Shown: positions 16,887-25,291 of the stretch, one piece after another
Layout: the number at the start of each line of letters is the position of its first letter
How positions within the stretch are numbered: the stretch's first letter is position 1
Source: Bacillota bacterium
Lineage (GTDB): Bacteria > Bacillota > Proteinivoracia > UBA4975 > VEMY01
Length of the DNA stretch: 64,000 bases
Assembly (NCBI GenBank): GCA_009711825.1
Contig: VEMY01000003.1
Span: 1 to 64,000, forward strand
Direction of reading: 5' to 3'
The notes under the pieces: model-generated
Databases searched by the model: none
What the model was told of the DNA's origin: nothing
Seen by the model: only the letters and a program-made list of their open reading frames with translations
Program-made: the position numbers and the translations under genes

Positions 16887-17061
16887 TCGTTTCCCTCCCA
16901 GTTTGAGTTGTATGAGTCCCTTTGGAACCCGAAGCAGTTCACCTGCTGCATTTAGCACAACTCAGAAGTCAGTCCGTCCCCCTTTCTCTATTTAGCTTAT
17001 GTCAAGGCCCCTGACTACTTTCCTTTTGCAGTCAGACGCTCGGTTTTTCTCCGTAAAACAA

Positions 17062-17137
17062 AGGCAACCGAAAGTGCGGCTGTGCCGTACCCCGGTCGCC
17101 TAAGTTGCCCTCATTTCAGTAATTGACTGAGGCAGGC
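17062..17137 (-). ncRNA. two-hairpin cis-element, copy 1
   Basis: On the minus strand the order is CCTCA...TGAGG hairpin, GGGCAACTTA linker, then GGCGACCG...CGGTTGCC hairpin followed by TTTGTTTT. The second hairpin is a plausible terminator. It lies between arcA and the GTPase gene and is a diverged direct repeat of copy 2. I could not match it to a known riboswitch class. Confidence 0.5.
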
Positions 17138-17163
17138 TTGGTTTATTTTTTTTGGTGCAAAAA

Positions 17164-17240
17164 ATAGCGACCCCGTACAGTTTCGCCCGTACCGCGGTCG
17201 CTAAGCTGTCCTCATCGTGGTATGACTGAGGCACGTTTGG
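17164..17240 (-). ncRNA. two-hairpin cis-element, copy 2
   Basis: This copy repeats the layout of copy 1 about 100 bases upstream in the transcript: TGCCTCAGTCA...TGAGG hairpin, GACAGCTTA linker, then GCGACC...GGTCGC hairpin followed by TATTTTTTGC. The shared blocks are TGCCTCAGTCA, CTTAG and GGTACGG. It begins right after the arcA stop codon and could be a terminator, attenuator or sensor. The 17,000-17,060 stretch beyond copy 1 holds only a small CTGACT/AGTCAG hairpin. Confidence 0.5.
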
Positions 17241-17249
17241 ACTTTTTCG

Positions 17250-18446
17250 TTACTCCCGTTCTAAGGGCAGGCTCATGCAACGGGGGCCGCCCCGGCCCCG
17301 AACCAATTCCGAGCCCTCGATTTCGATGGTTTCGATGCCGGCAGACCGTAAAGTTTTGTTGGCCAAAGTATTGCGATTATAGACCACTACTTTACCTGGG
17401 GCCACCGCCAGCGTGTTGGTGGAATCGTTCCACTGCTCCCGGGAGGCCTGATGCAATGAGCTGCCATTGGTGTAAATTATCTGCACCGGCCGCTCCAGTG
17501 CCTGGGTAAGTCCGCCCTTGAGGTCACCCAGCTGTTCGGCATGGATGCGTCCGGACCGTCCCCGGGTCAGACGGTAAAGATATACCGAATCACGAATGCC
17601 GGGATAAAACAGGAACTTATCATAATCCAGCATTGTAAACACTGTGTCCAGATGCATATATGCCCGCTGGATAGGAATTTGCAGAACGAGGATCTGCTTG
17701 AGACGCTCCTGCTCGCCCAACAGCCGCAGGGCCAGAGTCTCTATCGCCTGTTCGGTGGTGCGCTGGCTCAGCCCCACAAGCAAAGTATCCTCCGAAAGCA
17801 CCAGCACGTCGCCCCCCTCCAGGCCCTTGGGCATCGGTTCGGTGTCGATGATTTCCACATCGGCAAACAGAGGATGGTGCTTGACCACTTTGCGCAGGAA
17901 CAGAGGCTCCCGTTTGCGGGCTTCGCTAAACATTGAACTCATCAGGATATCTTTGCCTACCATTACCCCATGGTCACGCATGAAATACATGCTGGGGAGC
18001 GGTGGCAGGTAGAAGGGAAAACCAACCGGTGTCAAATCGCTCAAGGACAAATGGTCCTTGAGGTCGCGGACCAAGCGCTTATGCAGACCGGCGGTCAATA
18101 ACTCGGTAGTTTTATTATCAGGCAAATCCAATAGGTATTCAAAGACTGCGCTCCTGGTATCGGGATCAGCGATATTGCTCAGCTCTAAATGTTCCCGGAT
18201 TAAATCTTCCTTAATTGGGCGCTCTGCCATGATGTCGGCAACAAGATCCTGGATGTAATAAACCCTGGTCCCGGCTTCGGTTAACGCCCGGGCGAAGGCA
18301 TCATGCTCCTCCCTGGCCCGTTCCAGCCAGGGGATCTCGTCAAACAACATATCTTCCATATATGCAGGCAGCAGATGTTCCAGTTCCATACCGGGACGGT
18401 AGAGTAGCACTTTTTTCAGGGCGCCGATTTCAGATGTGACATTCAT
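17250..18446 (-). CDS. arcA: arginine deiminase
   Basis: This 398-residue enzyme hydrolyses L-arginine to citrulline and ammonia. Signatures are FMRDHGVMVG and EGGDVLVL (guanidino and catalytic acidic residues), HLDTVFTMLD (catalytic His) and GRGGPRCMSLPL with the nucleophilic Cys near residue 390. Length is normal for bacterial ArcA. It is the last of the contiguous arcC-arcB-arcA block, the reverse of the common arcABC order. An intercistronic hairpin separates it from arcB. Confidence 0.97.
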   Translation of the reverse strand: MNVTSEIGALKKVLLYRPGMELEHLLPAYMEDMLFDEIPWLERAREEHDAFARALTEAGTRVYYIQDLVADIMAERPIKEDLIREHLELSNIADPDTRSAVFEYLLDLPDNKTTELLTAGLHKRLVRDLKDHLSLSDLTPVGFPFYLPPLPSMYFMRDHGVMVGKDILMSSMFSEARKREPLFLRKVVKHHPLFADVEIIDTEPMPKGLEGGDVLVLSEDTLLVGLSQRTTEQAIETLALRLLGEQERLKQILVLQIPIQRAYMHLDTVFTMLDYDKFLFYPGIRDSVYLYRLTRGRSGRIHAEQLGDLKGGLTQALERPVQIIYTNGSSLHQASREQWNDSTNTLAVAPGKVVVYNRNTLANKTLRSAGIETIEIEGSELVRGRGGPRCMSLPLERE

Positions 18447-18490
18447 GGTTAATGCCCCCTTGGCTACAGCGTGCGCTGCTTAGGTTGGTT

Positions 18491-18512
18491 GGGCCCGGGC
18501 CATGCCGGGCCC
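18491..18512 (-). other. GC-rich hairpin between arcB and arcA
   Basis: GGGCCCGG/CCGGGCCC forms an 8-bp perfect stem with a 6-base loop in the 71-base gap. No T-run follows on the minus strand, so it is probably an mRNA stabilising or processing hairpin rather than a terminator. Confidence 0.6.
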
Positions 18513-18517
18513 TGGAT

Positions 18518-19513
18518 TTAATTATTCCCTGCTGTTGCGACCATTACCGCCTTGATGGTATGCATGCGGTTTTCGGCCTGGTCAAAGACCTTGGAATACT
18601 TGCTCTCAAATACTTCATCAGTAACTTCCATTTCGGGGATACCGTGCTCTTGGAAAATCTGCTCGCCAACTGTAGTTTCCCGATTGTGGAATGCAGGCAG
18701 GCAATGGAGGAAAGTGACATCAGGAGCCGCCATTTTTATCATGTCCATATTGACCTGATAGGGCTTGAGCAGGGCGATACGCTCGGCGAATTGATCTTCT
18801 TCGCCCATGGAAACCCAGACATCAGTGTAAATGACATCGACACCAGCCACGCCTTCTTTTACATCGTCAGTAAGGGTGACCTGGGCGCCCGTTTCGGCAG
18901 CAATGTTCCGGGCCTGATCCACCAGTTCCGGCTCGGGGAACAGGCTGGATGGTGAAACGATCCGGAAATCCATGCCCATTTTGGCGGCGCCAATCATCAG
19001 CGAGTTGGCCATGTTATTGCGTCCATCGCCAACATAAGCAAACTTGATGCCCTTGAGCTTGCCCTTTTGCTCGATGATTGTCAGGAAGTCGGCGAGAATC
19101 TGGGTGGGGTGGTATTGGTCGGTGAGGCCATTCCACACCGGCACACCGGCGTGTTTGGCCAGCTCTTCCACAGTCTCGTGCTTGAAGCCACGGAACTGAA
19201 TGCCGTCAAACATGCGCCCCAGGACCCGGGCGGTGTCAGCAACAGATTCTTTTTTACCCAGCTGAATGTCATCTTTGCCCAAGTAATCGGCATGGGCGCC
19301 TTCATCAGAAGCGGCAACCACAAAGGCGCAACGGGTGCGGGTAGAGGGCTTTTCGAAGATTAGGGCGATATTTTTCCCCTCCAGCATCCGGGGTTTTACG
19401 CCCGAGTACTTAAGACGTTTGAGTTCAGCCGAGAGCTCCAGCAGATAATTGATTTCCTCGGGGCTGTAATCCAACAACTTGAGAAAATGTCTTCCTTTCA
19501 AGTTAAAAGCCAT
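18518..19513 (-). CDS. arcB: ornithine carbamoyltransferase (catabolic)
   Basis: This 331-residue enzyme splits citrulline with phosphate into ornithine and carbamoyl phosphate in this context. It has the carbamoyl-phosphate loop STRTRCAF and the ornithine loop HCLPAF, plus the DVWVSMGEE segment. I chose the ATG at 19513 after AAGGAGTGG; the in-frame start 60 bases upstream lies beyond that site. The product ornithine feeds the upstream ora/ort genes. Confidence 0.96.
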   Translation of the reverse strand: MAFNLKGRHFLKLLDYSPEEINYLLELSAELKRLKYSGVKPRMLEGKNIALIFEKPSTRTRCAFVVAASDEGAHADYLGKDDIQLGKKESVADTARVLGRMFDGIQFRGFKHETVEELAKHAGVPVWNGLTDQYHPTQILADFLTIIEQKGKLKGIKFAYVGDGRNNMANSLMIGAAKMGMDFRIVSPSSLFPEPELVDQARNIAAETGAQVTLTDDVKEGVAGVDVIYTDVWVSMGEEDQFAERIALLKPYQVNMDMIKMAAPDVTFLHCLPAFHNRETTVGEQIFQEHGIPEMEVTDEVFESKYSKVFDQAENRMHTIKAVMVATAGNN

Positions 19514-19538
19514 TTCTATCCACTCCTTATATACGTTT

Positions 19539-20468
19539 TTACCGGATAAACCGGGTACCGGACTTACCTTCAATTGCTTCTAGGGCATTGTTCAGGGAAG
19601 CGATAACAGCCATCTGGCCACCAGCTTCCAGGAACCGTAGGGCAGCTTCCACTTTCGGACCCATGCTGCCGGCCCGGAAATGGCCCTGTTCCTGATATTT
19701 GCGGGCTTCTGTTATCGTCAGTTCGCCCAGGAACTGCTGATCGGGCTTGCCCCAGTTGATTGCCACGGCTTCGACATCGGTGAGAATCAAGAGGATATCG
19801 GCCTCGACATCGGCGGCCAGGCGCTGACCGGCCAAATCCTTGTCAATTACTGCTTCGACACCGACTAGCTTTCCATTCTCATCTTCGATAACCGGAACGC
19901 CGCCGCCACCAGAAGCAATGACCAGAATGCCCTTTTCAATCAGGGCGAGGACTGCGTCCTTTTCGATGATAGCCTTGGGATTAGGAGAAGGCACAACCCG
20001 ACGCCAACCCCGCCCCGAGTCCTCGACAACAGCATAACCCTTTTCCGCCCGCAGTCGTTCCGCTTCTTCCTGGCTATAGAAGGGACCGATTGGCTTGGTG
20101 GGGTTCTTAAACGCGGGGTCATTGATGTCCACCAACACCTGGGTGACGACGGTGGCCACTGCTTGCTCTGGCAAAAGATTGCCCATGGACTGCTGAATCA
20201 TGTAGCCGATAAAGCCCTGGGTTTCGGCGCCACAGAAATCCAGCGGAAACGGTGGGACAACGTTCTTGGCCTCTTCGTTCTGCAGAAGGATATTCCCCAC
20301 CTGGGGACCATTGCCATGGGTGATAATGACCTCATACCCGTTGGTTATCATGTCCGCCAACTGTGCGCAGGTGTTGCGAACATTTTCCATCTGTATTGCC
20401 GCAGTTCCCGACTGTTTAGGCTGCAACATGGCATTGCCGCCCAGGGCAACCACAATCCGTTTGCTCAA
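19539..20468 (-). CDS. arcC: carbamate kinase
   Basis: This 309-residue amino-acid-kinase-fold enzyme makes ATP from carbamoyl phosphate and ADP, the energy-yielding step of the arginine deiminase pathway. Motifs are [10 protein letters not shown] at the N-terminus, [20 protein letters not shown] and [11 protein letters not shown]. The start is TTG at 20468, 8 bases after GGAG; the GTG at 20477 is too close to that site. Confidence 0.96.
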   Translation of the reverse strand: MSKRIVVALGGNAMLQPKQSGTAAIQMENVRNTCAQLADMITNGYEVIITHGNGPQVGNILLQNEEAKNVVPPFPLDFCGAETQGFIGYMIQQSMGNLLPEQAVATVVTQVLVDINDPAFKNPTKPIGPFYSQEEAERLRAEKGYAVVEDSGRGWRRVVPSPNPKAIIEKDAVLALIEKGILVIASGGGGVPVIEDENGKLVGVEAVIDKDLAGQRLAADVEADILLILTDVEAVAINWGKPDQQFLGELTITEARKYQEQGHFRAGSMGPKVEAALRFLEAGGQMAVIASLNNALEAIEGKSGTRFIR

Positions 20469-20486
20469 TCTAATCACTCCATTTCG

Positions 20487-21467
20487 TTAAAGATGTATGG
20501 GTATCCGGTGAGTACACCGGGGACATGAATCTTTATTTAGGTTGAATGCTATTCCCCGTCCTCTTACTATCACCGCTTCGCCGCATTCCGGACAATGAGT
20601 GCCGTCGATCTTGCCCGGGATATTGCCGACGTAGACATAACGCAAACGCTTCCGCGCCCGCGCTGCCAGGGCTCTGACCGTGGCAACAGAAGTAGGCGGT
20701 CGGCGCCAGTTACGCGCGGGGTAGTAGCGGGAAAGATGCAGAGGGATATCCGGGTCCAGCTCAGCAAGGAATTCGCTCAGCGCATCAATTTCTGCGGTGC
20801 CAGTGTTCTCATCGGGAACCAGCAGCGTGGTGACCTCGACATGGCAGCGGCCCACCGCCTCCCTGACGGTTTCGAGAACCGGGGCCAGACGGCCGCCGCA
20901 ATGCTCCTGATAAAATTCCGGCCGGAAGGATTTAATGTCGATGTTTACGGCGTCAATGTAAGCCACGAGCTGTCGCCAGGGCTCGGGATTGATGAAGCCG
21001 TTGGTAACCAGCACGGTCTTCAATCCCTGTTTTTGCGCCAAGCGGGCTGACTCCAGCACAAACTCATACCACATTAGGGGTTCGGTATAGGTCTAGGCCA
21101 AGCCGATATTGCCGCGGTCCCTGGTTTCTTTGGCAAGTTCGACCACTTCGGCTGGGGTGACCGCTTTTGTCGGCCAGGCGCCGCTTACCGCCTCATGGTT
21201 CTGGCAAAACCCACAGTCTAGATTGCATCCCGTGGAGCCCAGAGACAAAATCATTGACCCGGGGTGGAAATGGTAGAGGGGCTTTTTCTCCATCGGGTCT
21301 AAGGCAATGCCGCCGAGCTCGTCATAGTTTCGGGCATGGAGAGCTCCCTCTCGATTTTCCCGGACAGTACAGCGCCCCCGCCTTCCGGGCTGAATTCGGC
21401 AGTTATGCGGGCAAAGCGAGCAAATCACGCTGCCGTCCTTTCCGGGCTGCCACCAAAGCGCTTCCAT
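20487..21467 (-). pseudogene. amrS: AmmeMemoRadiSam radical SAM enzyme gene with in-frame amber codon
   Basis: The reading frame encodes a radical SAM protein of the AmmeMemoRadiSam system. Its N-part has SLCPHNC, NYDELGGIALDPMEKKPLYHF and the [4Fe-4S] motif GCNLDCGFCQNHE (CxxxCxxC). The C-part has LVTNGF, DIKSF and a terminal CPECGEA...CPRC cluster. A TAG at 21093-21095 interrupts the frame inside GLA-*-TYTEPLMWYE, where relatives have Tyr (AYTY-EP). One base change (TAT or TAC to TAG) would explain it. The ATG at 21467 follows the amrBA stop (TGAGATG). As written only a 124-residue fragment is made unless the stop is read through. Confidence 0.85.
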
Positions 21468-21468
21468 C

Positions 21469-22833
21469 TCAGCTATACCTTGTGACCGTAAATGTGAAGA
21501 GTTTGGCTTCATCGCGATGCTTTTCCGAGATGCCAGCTTTCTGGCAAGTTATCGCCAACTGTTCTTCCGCTGTATCGACTCCGGGGAGATCGGGCAGCAA
21601 GAGACCGCGTCGGCCTTGCCATTCCACCACAAGTCCCAGTTGTTTCGGGTCCAAGTCCGCGAAGGAGGCGGGAGTCAGCCCGCCCAGGACATCTATACTG
21701 ATGGACAACTCTGTCAGCTCCGCTTCGGTCACCGGTTCAAACCGGGGGTCATTGACAGCGGCGTCAACAGCGTTCGCAATGATTTCTGTTGCCAGATTGG
21801 GATGTCTGGGCTCGATGGTGCCAATACAACCCCTGAGCTGATCATCCAGCTTGAGACTGACAAAGGTCCCGGCCCGCTTATCCAGAGGCGGCGCCAAGTC
21901 AGCAGGAGCATCCAAGTATTCACCGCTGGTCAAATAATGGCTTATCGCCTCCCGGGCAAGCGCGGTGAGCCGACTCCTGTCCTGGGGGGTGTGGTCGGGG
22001 AACTCTGCCTGACCGTTGGGGCCCCGTACATCAAACCCGGCCACCAGATAGCCGACGCCAAAGGGTCCTTCATAGCTGAGCACCTGTGACTCAACCTGCC
22101 ACTGGGATAAGCTCCCCAAAAGGGTAATCAAGGGGCGCCAACCGCATTCGGCGGCCCGTTGACGCTCATCGGGGGGAATCGCCAGTACAGTTGCAAACTC
22201 TCCCCGTTCCAGGGCGCTGGTCACCAGTTTATCGAATTTGGCTCCTGCCGGATTGTACGGCGAAGGCGCGTCATCTGTCAAACAATGGGACATGTCGCCG
22301 CTGGCAATCAAGGCGAGTTTTTTGTCAGTGGCCATTGTCAATGCTCGGCCGATTTCCCAACATTGTCGGGGCGCCAAACCGCCGATGCGGACAACCGCAA
22401 TTTTTCCGCGCCAACCCGCCTGTTCCAGATACCAGAGGGGAATCATGGCGCCATGGTCCAGTTCGGTGCTTTGTCGGTGTTTACCTAATTGCCTGCCGTC
22501 CACGGCATACAGGGGTAAGTTAACGCGCTCAGCCAGCTGATCCAGCGCTTGCACATAAGCGCTATCATTTTCCCAGACCATGGACTCGGGCGAACCAAAG
22601 GCAGTGAACCCGCCTTTCAGCGGCGTCCAATCGGCGACGGTGTACGCATCAGAAAACACGGGACCGTGGGGGGTGATAATCACCACCAATTCCGGCTCCC
22701 GGGCCGCTATCCGGCCGGCCAACTCCCGACAAGCCTGGTCGGTGGACTGCACTTCCGGTTTTTGTTCATCGCCCACGCCTGTAATCAGCAGGGGCGGATG
22801 GGGAAACAGTCCGGCGTAGACCAGAGGGGACAA
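21469..22833 (-). CDS. AmmeMemoRadiSam fusion protein: AmrB (MEMO1-like) plus AmrA (AMMECR1)
   Basis: This 454-residue protein joins two parts. Residues 1 to about 270 are a LigB/MEMO1-like dioxygenase-fold domain with FPHPPLL, ITPHGPV, ELDHGAMIPL and ASGDMSHCL. The rest is an AMMECR1 domain with LRGCIGTIEP and NAVDAAVNDPRFEPVT. The two are usually fused or adjacent to the radical SAM gene amrS, as here. The biochemical role is unknown. The start is TTG at 22833 after GGGAGGTG. It lies between orr and arcC in the ornithine/arginine operon. Confidence 0.9.
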   Translation of the reverse strand: MSPLVYAGLFPHPPLLITGVGDEQKPEVQSTDQACRELAGRIAAREPELVVIITPHGPVFSDAYTVADWTPLKGGFTAFGSPESMVWENDSAYVQALDQLAERVNLPLYAVDGRQLGKHRQSTELDHGAMIPLWYLEQAGWRGKIAVVRIGGLAPRQCWEIGRALTMATDKKLALIASGDMSHCLTDDAPSPYNPAGAKFDKLVTSALERGEFATVLAIPPDERQRAAECGWRPLITLLGSLSQWQVESQVLSYEGPFGVGYLVAGFDVRGPNGQAEFPDHTPQDRSRLTALAREAISHYLTSGEYLDAPADLAPPLDKRAGTFVSLKLDDQLRGCIGTIEPRHPNLATEIIANAVDAAVNDPRFEPVTEAELTELSISIDVLGGLTPASFADLDPKQLGLVVEWQGRRGLLLPDLPGVDTAEEQLAITCQKAGISEKHRDEAKLFTFTVTRYS

Positions 22834-22849
22834 ATTAACACCTCCCAAT

Positions 22850-23914
22850 TTAGTGACGGTATTCTTTGTGCACGAACTGGGATGTCATTGCTGCAAGCAA
22901 CGCGCCGTACCCCGGGCTGAAGGTTAGTATATCTCCAACCGCCAGCGTACTTGCATAATTGGTCACATCCAGAAGCAGGTGGTCGCTGCTGGCACCAATT
23001 ATTTCAATGCCATCAGGCGCCTCCAAACTGTCGATGGCAACATCTTGCCGCCCCAGGGCGACAATTGCCCGCTTGTGGATGCCTTTGTTTACAAATTCCG
23101 GCGTACCGCCAAAGGCATCCTGACCGATCTCTCCAATGGGCACCGATGGTTTTTCACGAAGTTCGATGACTTCAGCCTGCAACTGGAAACAATCGAGGTG
23201 GGCGCCGGGAACAGGCGCCCGGGCCACCGTCTCGCGGCCCAGCACAATGGACTCGCCAAGACGCAATTGGGTAACCGGCGGCAGCTTACCTGCCAATAGC
23301 AGGGGCAGGCTGCTGGAGTTACCGCCGGAGATTACTGGCAACGGCCGTCCGTAAACAGCCTGGGCGCGCTCATTGAGACTCAAGAGCTGTCCCAGGTTTT
23401 GCTGGGTGGGGATTACGCCACCGTAACAAGTGAGGTTTGTGCCCAGTCCCAGCAGCTGGATATGCTCAAGTCCGGCGATTGCTTTAACGGTTGTTTCCAA
23501 CTGATCCGGCCAGATACCTTCCCGCAAGTCACCCAAATCAACCATAAGGATGATTTTATGGATGGTGCTCTGGTTGGCAGCGGCCCGGTTCAGGGCTTCG
23601 ATGGTGGCCAGCTCCGAGTTGAGACTGACCTGAAAATATTTAACTACGTCTTCGACCTGGCTGGCCATGGGCAGACGCAATAAAAGCATTGGCGCATTAA
23701 TTCCTGCCTCTCGCAGACGACGGGCGTTCTCCACCCGGGATTCACCAAGCATTTCAATACCACCGGCAATAAATGCCCGGGCCACTTCCGGATCGCCACA
23801 GGTAACCTTGGTTACTCCCACCGGCTCGATGCCGTTTTCTCGGCACAATTTATTCAGCAAGGCGGCATTTTCCTGTATTTTAGCCAGATCAATAATCAAC
23901 TTGGGGTATTTCAC
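22850..23914 (-). CDS. orr: ornithine racemase (PLP-dependent, alanine-racemase-like fold)
   Basis: This 354-residue protein has the N-terminal TIM-barrel of alanine racemases; the PLP Lys is in GVTKVTCGDPEVA near residue 36. The GGNSSSLPLL segment and the absence of a standard alanine racemase C-domain point to the Orr/YhfX-type branch. It converts L- to D-ornithine, the substrate of OraSE. Its GTG overlaps the stop of the preceding MutL-like gene. Confidence 0.92.
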   Translation of the reverse strand: MKYPKLIIDLAKIQENAALLNKLCRENGIEPVGVTKVTCGDPEVARAFIAGGIEMLGESRVENARRLREAGINAPMLLLRLPMASQVEDVVKYFQVSLNSELATIEALNRAAANQSTIHKIILMVDLGDLREGIWPDQLETTVKAIAGLEHIQLLGLGTNLTCYGGVIPTQQNLGQLLSLNERAQAVYGRPLPVISGGNSSSLPLLLAGKLPPVTQLRLGESIVLGRETVARAPVPGAHLDCFQLQAEVIELREKPSVPIGEIGQDAFGGTPEFVNKGIHKRAIVALGRQDVAIDSLEAPDGIEIIGASSDHLLLDVTNYASTLAVGDILTFSPGYGALLAAMTSQFVHKEYRH

Positions 23915-25278
23915 TCTGCCTCTCCTTTCCCGTCAATGGCCAGCGATTTCATGAGCAGCTGCACTGCCGCCCGGGGATGATTCTTTGCCAACACCCCAAC
24001 GGTGGCCATTATATAGTCCCGGTCCAATAGCACCCGGGTCTCTGCATCCGGTTTTAGCAACTGAGGGTCCCGGATTTTCAGGCCCTCGGCCAGTAATTGT
24101 TTGCCCCGGGGCAAGCGGGTGAGGGCGCCGCCGGTGCCAATCACGTATTTGACCTTGGTCAAATCCTTACCCCGGACTATTCGGTGGCGGCCACCGGGTC
24201 CGTAGATATAACTAATCCGGCCGGCATGGCGTTCTAAAGCCGCCTTTACCGCCCCCCCGGTCAGGGCCTCGGCCACGGCAATCTGTTCTGGGCTGGTGGG
24301 AATCGGCACAACGGCCGCTTCCGGGTCCGCGACACCGGTCAGCGCGTGCAAATTCTCCTGACCGAGCAAGTTTATCAGGTTGGAAGCGTTGACATAGACC
24401 CCCAAATCCCCTTCCACCGTCCGCTTGGCCAGCGGCTCAGGACTGAGGGCAATTGCGTTATATTCATCAGAGCCGGGGGTCACCGAATGCAGATCAGTGG
24501 TGGCGCCGCCAACGTCAAAGACCATCAGGTCGCCCAGCTCCCGGTATAGGGTGATGGCAGCGTTGAGCACCGCACCGGGCACCGGTTGGATGGAGCCCTG
24601 AACAAGCTCCCGGATTTGCCCCATTCCCGGGGCATGGACGATATGCTTCTCAAATGCAGCCTGAATCGCCTGACGGGTTGGTTCCACGTTTAACTCGTCT
24701 ATCCTGGGGTAAACATTCTCCACCAGCACAAGGTCAAATTCACTGCCGCCAAATATTTTGCGGATATCCTCGGTGATGGCGACATTGCCGGCATAGATCA
24801 AGGGAATCGGCAGATTCAGGGCCGCAAGCTTGCGGGCATTATCGAGAATGATCTCCCTTTCGCCATAGTCGACACCGCCAGCCAGCAAGATAATATTTGG
24901 CATAATCGTCCGGATCTGCTCCAGGTCGCTTTCGGACAAGGGACCCGCTGTTACCTGGTGCAGGACAGCGCCAGCCCCCAGGGCGGCCTCCCGGGCTGCC
25001 CGGGCCGTCATGTCATAGACCAGGCCGTGGACGGTCATTTTCAGACCGCCGGCAGCGCTGCTGCAGGCATAGATTGTGTCCCAGGATAACTCCTCGGCGC
25101 CGAGATTATTCTGGAGAGCGGCCAGGGCCTGTTTCAGGCCCTGGCGCACATCTCCCTGTTCCACTGTTGTCGGTCCCTGACCCTGCCCAACAAAACAGGG
25201 GTCTGTTTCCAGATTGGCGAAACCGCTGACCACCGTAGTGGTGCTACCGATTTCTGCCACGATTACATCGAGTTTCAC
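23911..25278 (-). CDS. MutL/GlmL-like protein of the ornithine aminomutase operon
   Basis: This 455-residue protein has an ASKHA-type ATPase layout, with DVIVAEIGSTTTVV at the N-terminus, LLAGGVDYGE and DVGGATTDLHSV. It belongs to the MutL/GlmL family found beside B12-dependent aminomutases, thought to protect or reactivate them. GTG at 25278 follows GGAAGTTGATCCC and lies 13 bases after the oraE stop; the longer frame would start inside oraE. Confidence 0.88.
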   Translation of the reverse strand: MKLDVIVAEIGSTTTVVSGFANLETDPCFVGQGQGPTTVEQGDVRQGLKQALAALQNNLGAEELSWDTIYACSSAAGGLKMTVHGLVYDMTARAAREAALGAGAVLHQVTAGPLSESDLEQIRTIMPNIILLAGGVDYGEREIILDNARKLAALNLPIPLIYAGNVAITEDIRKIFGGSEFDLVLVENVYPRIDELNVEPTRQAIQAAFEKHIVHAPGMGQIRELVQGSIQPVPGAVLNAAITLYRELGDLMVFDVGGATTDLHSVTPGSDEYNAIALSPEPLAKRTVEGDLGVYVNASNLINLLGQENLHALTGVADPEAAVVPIPTSPEQIAVAEALTGGAVKAALERHAGRISYIYGPGGRHRIVRGKDLTKVKYVIGTGGALTRLPRGKQLLAEGLKIRDPQLLKPDAETRVLLDRDYIMATVGVLAKNHPRAAVQLLMKSLAIDGKGEAE

Positions 25279-25291
25279 GGGATCAACTTCC

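Noticed and set aside
17062-17240. Guanidine (ykkC, mini-ykkC), fluoride or c-di-GMP riboswitch
   Set aside because: None of the conserved blocks of those classes, such as ACGR loops, could be found; only the tandem hairpin layout is similar.
21093-21095. Reading the amrS TAG as pyrrolysine
   Set aside because: The position is a conserved Tyr in this motif, not a Pyl site, and nothing in the window suggests Pyl machinery.
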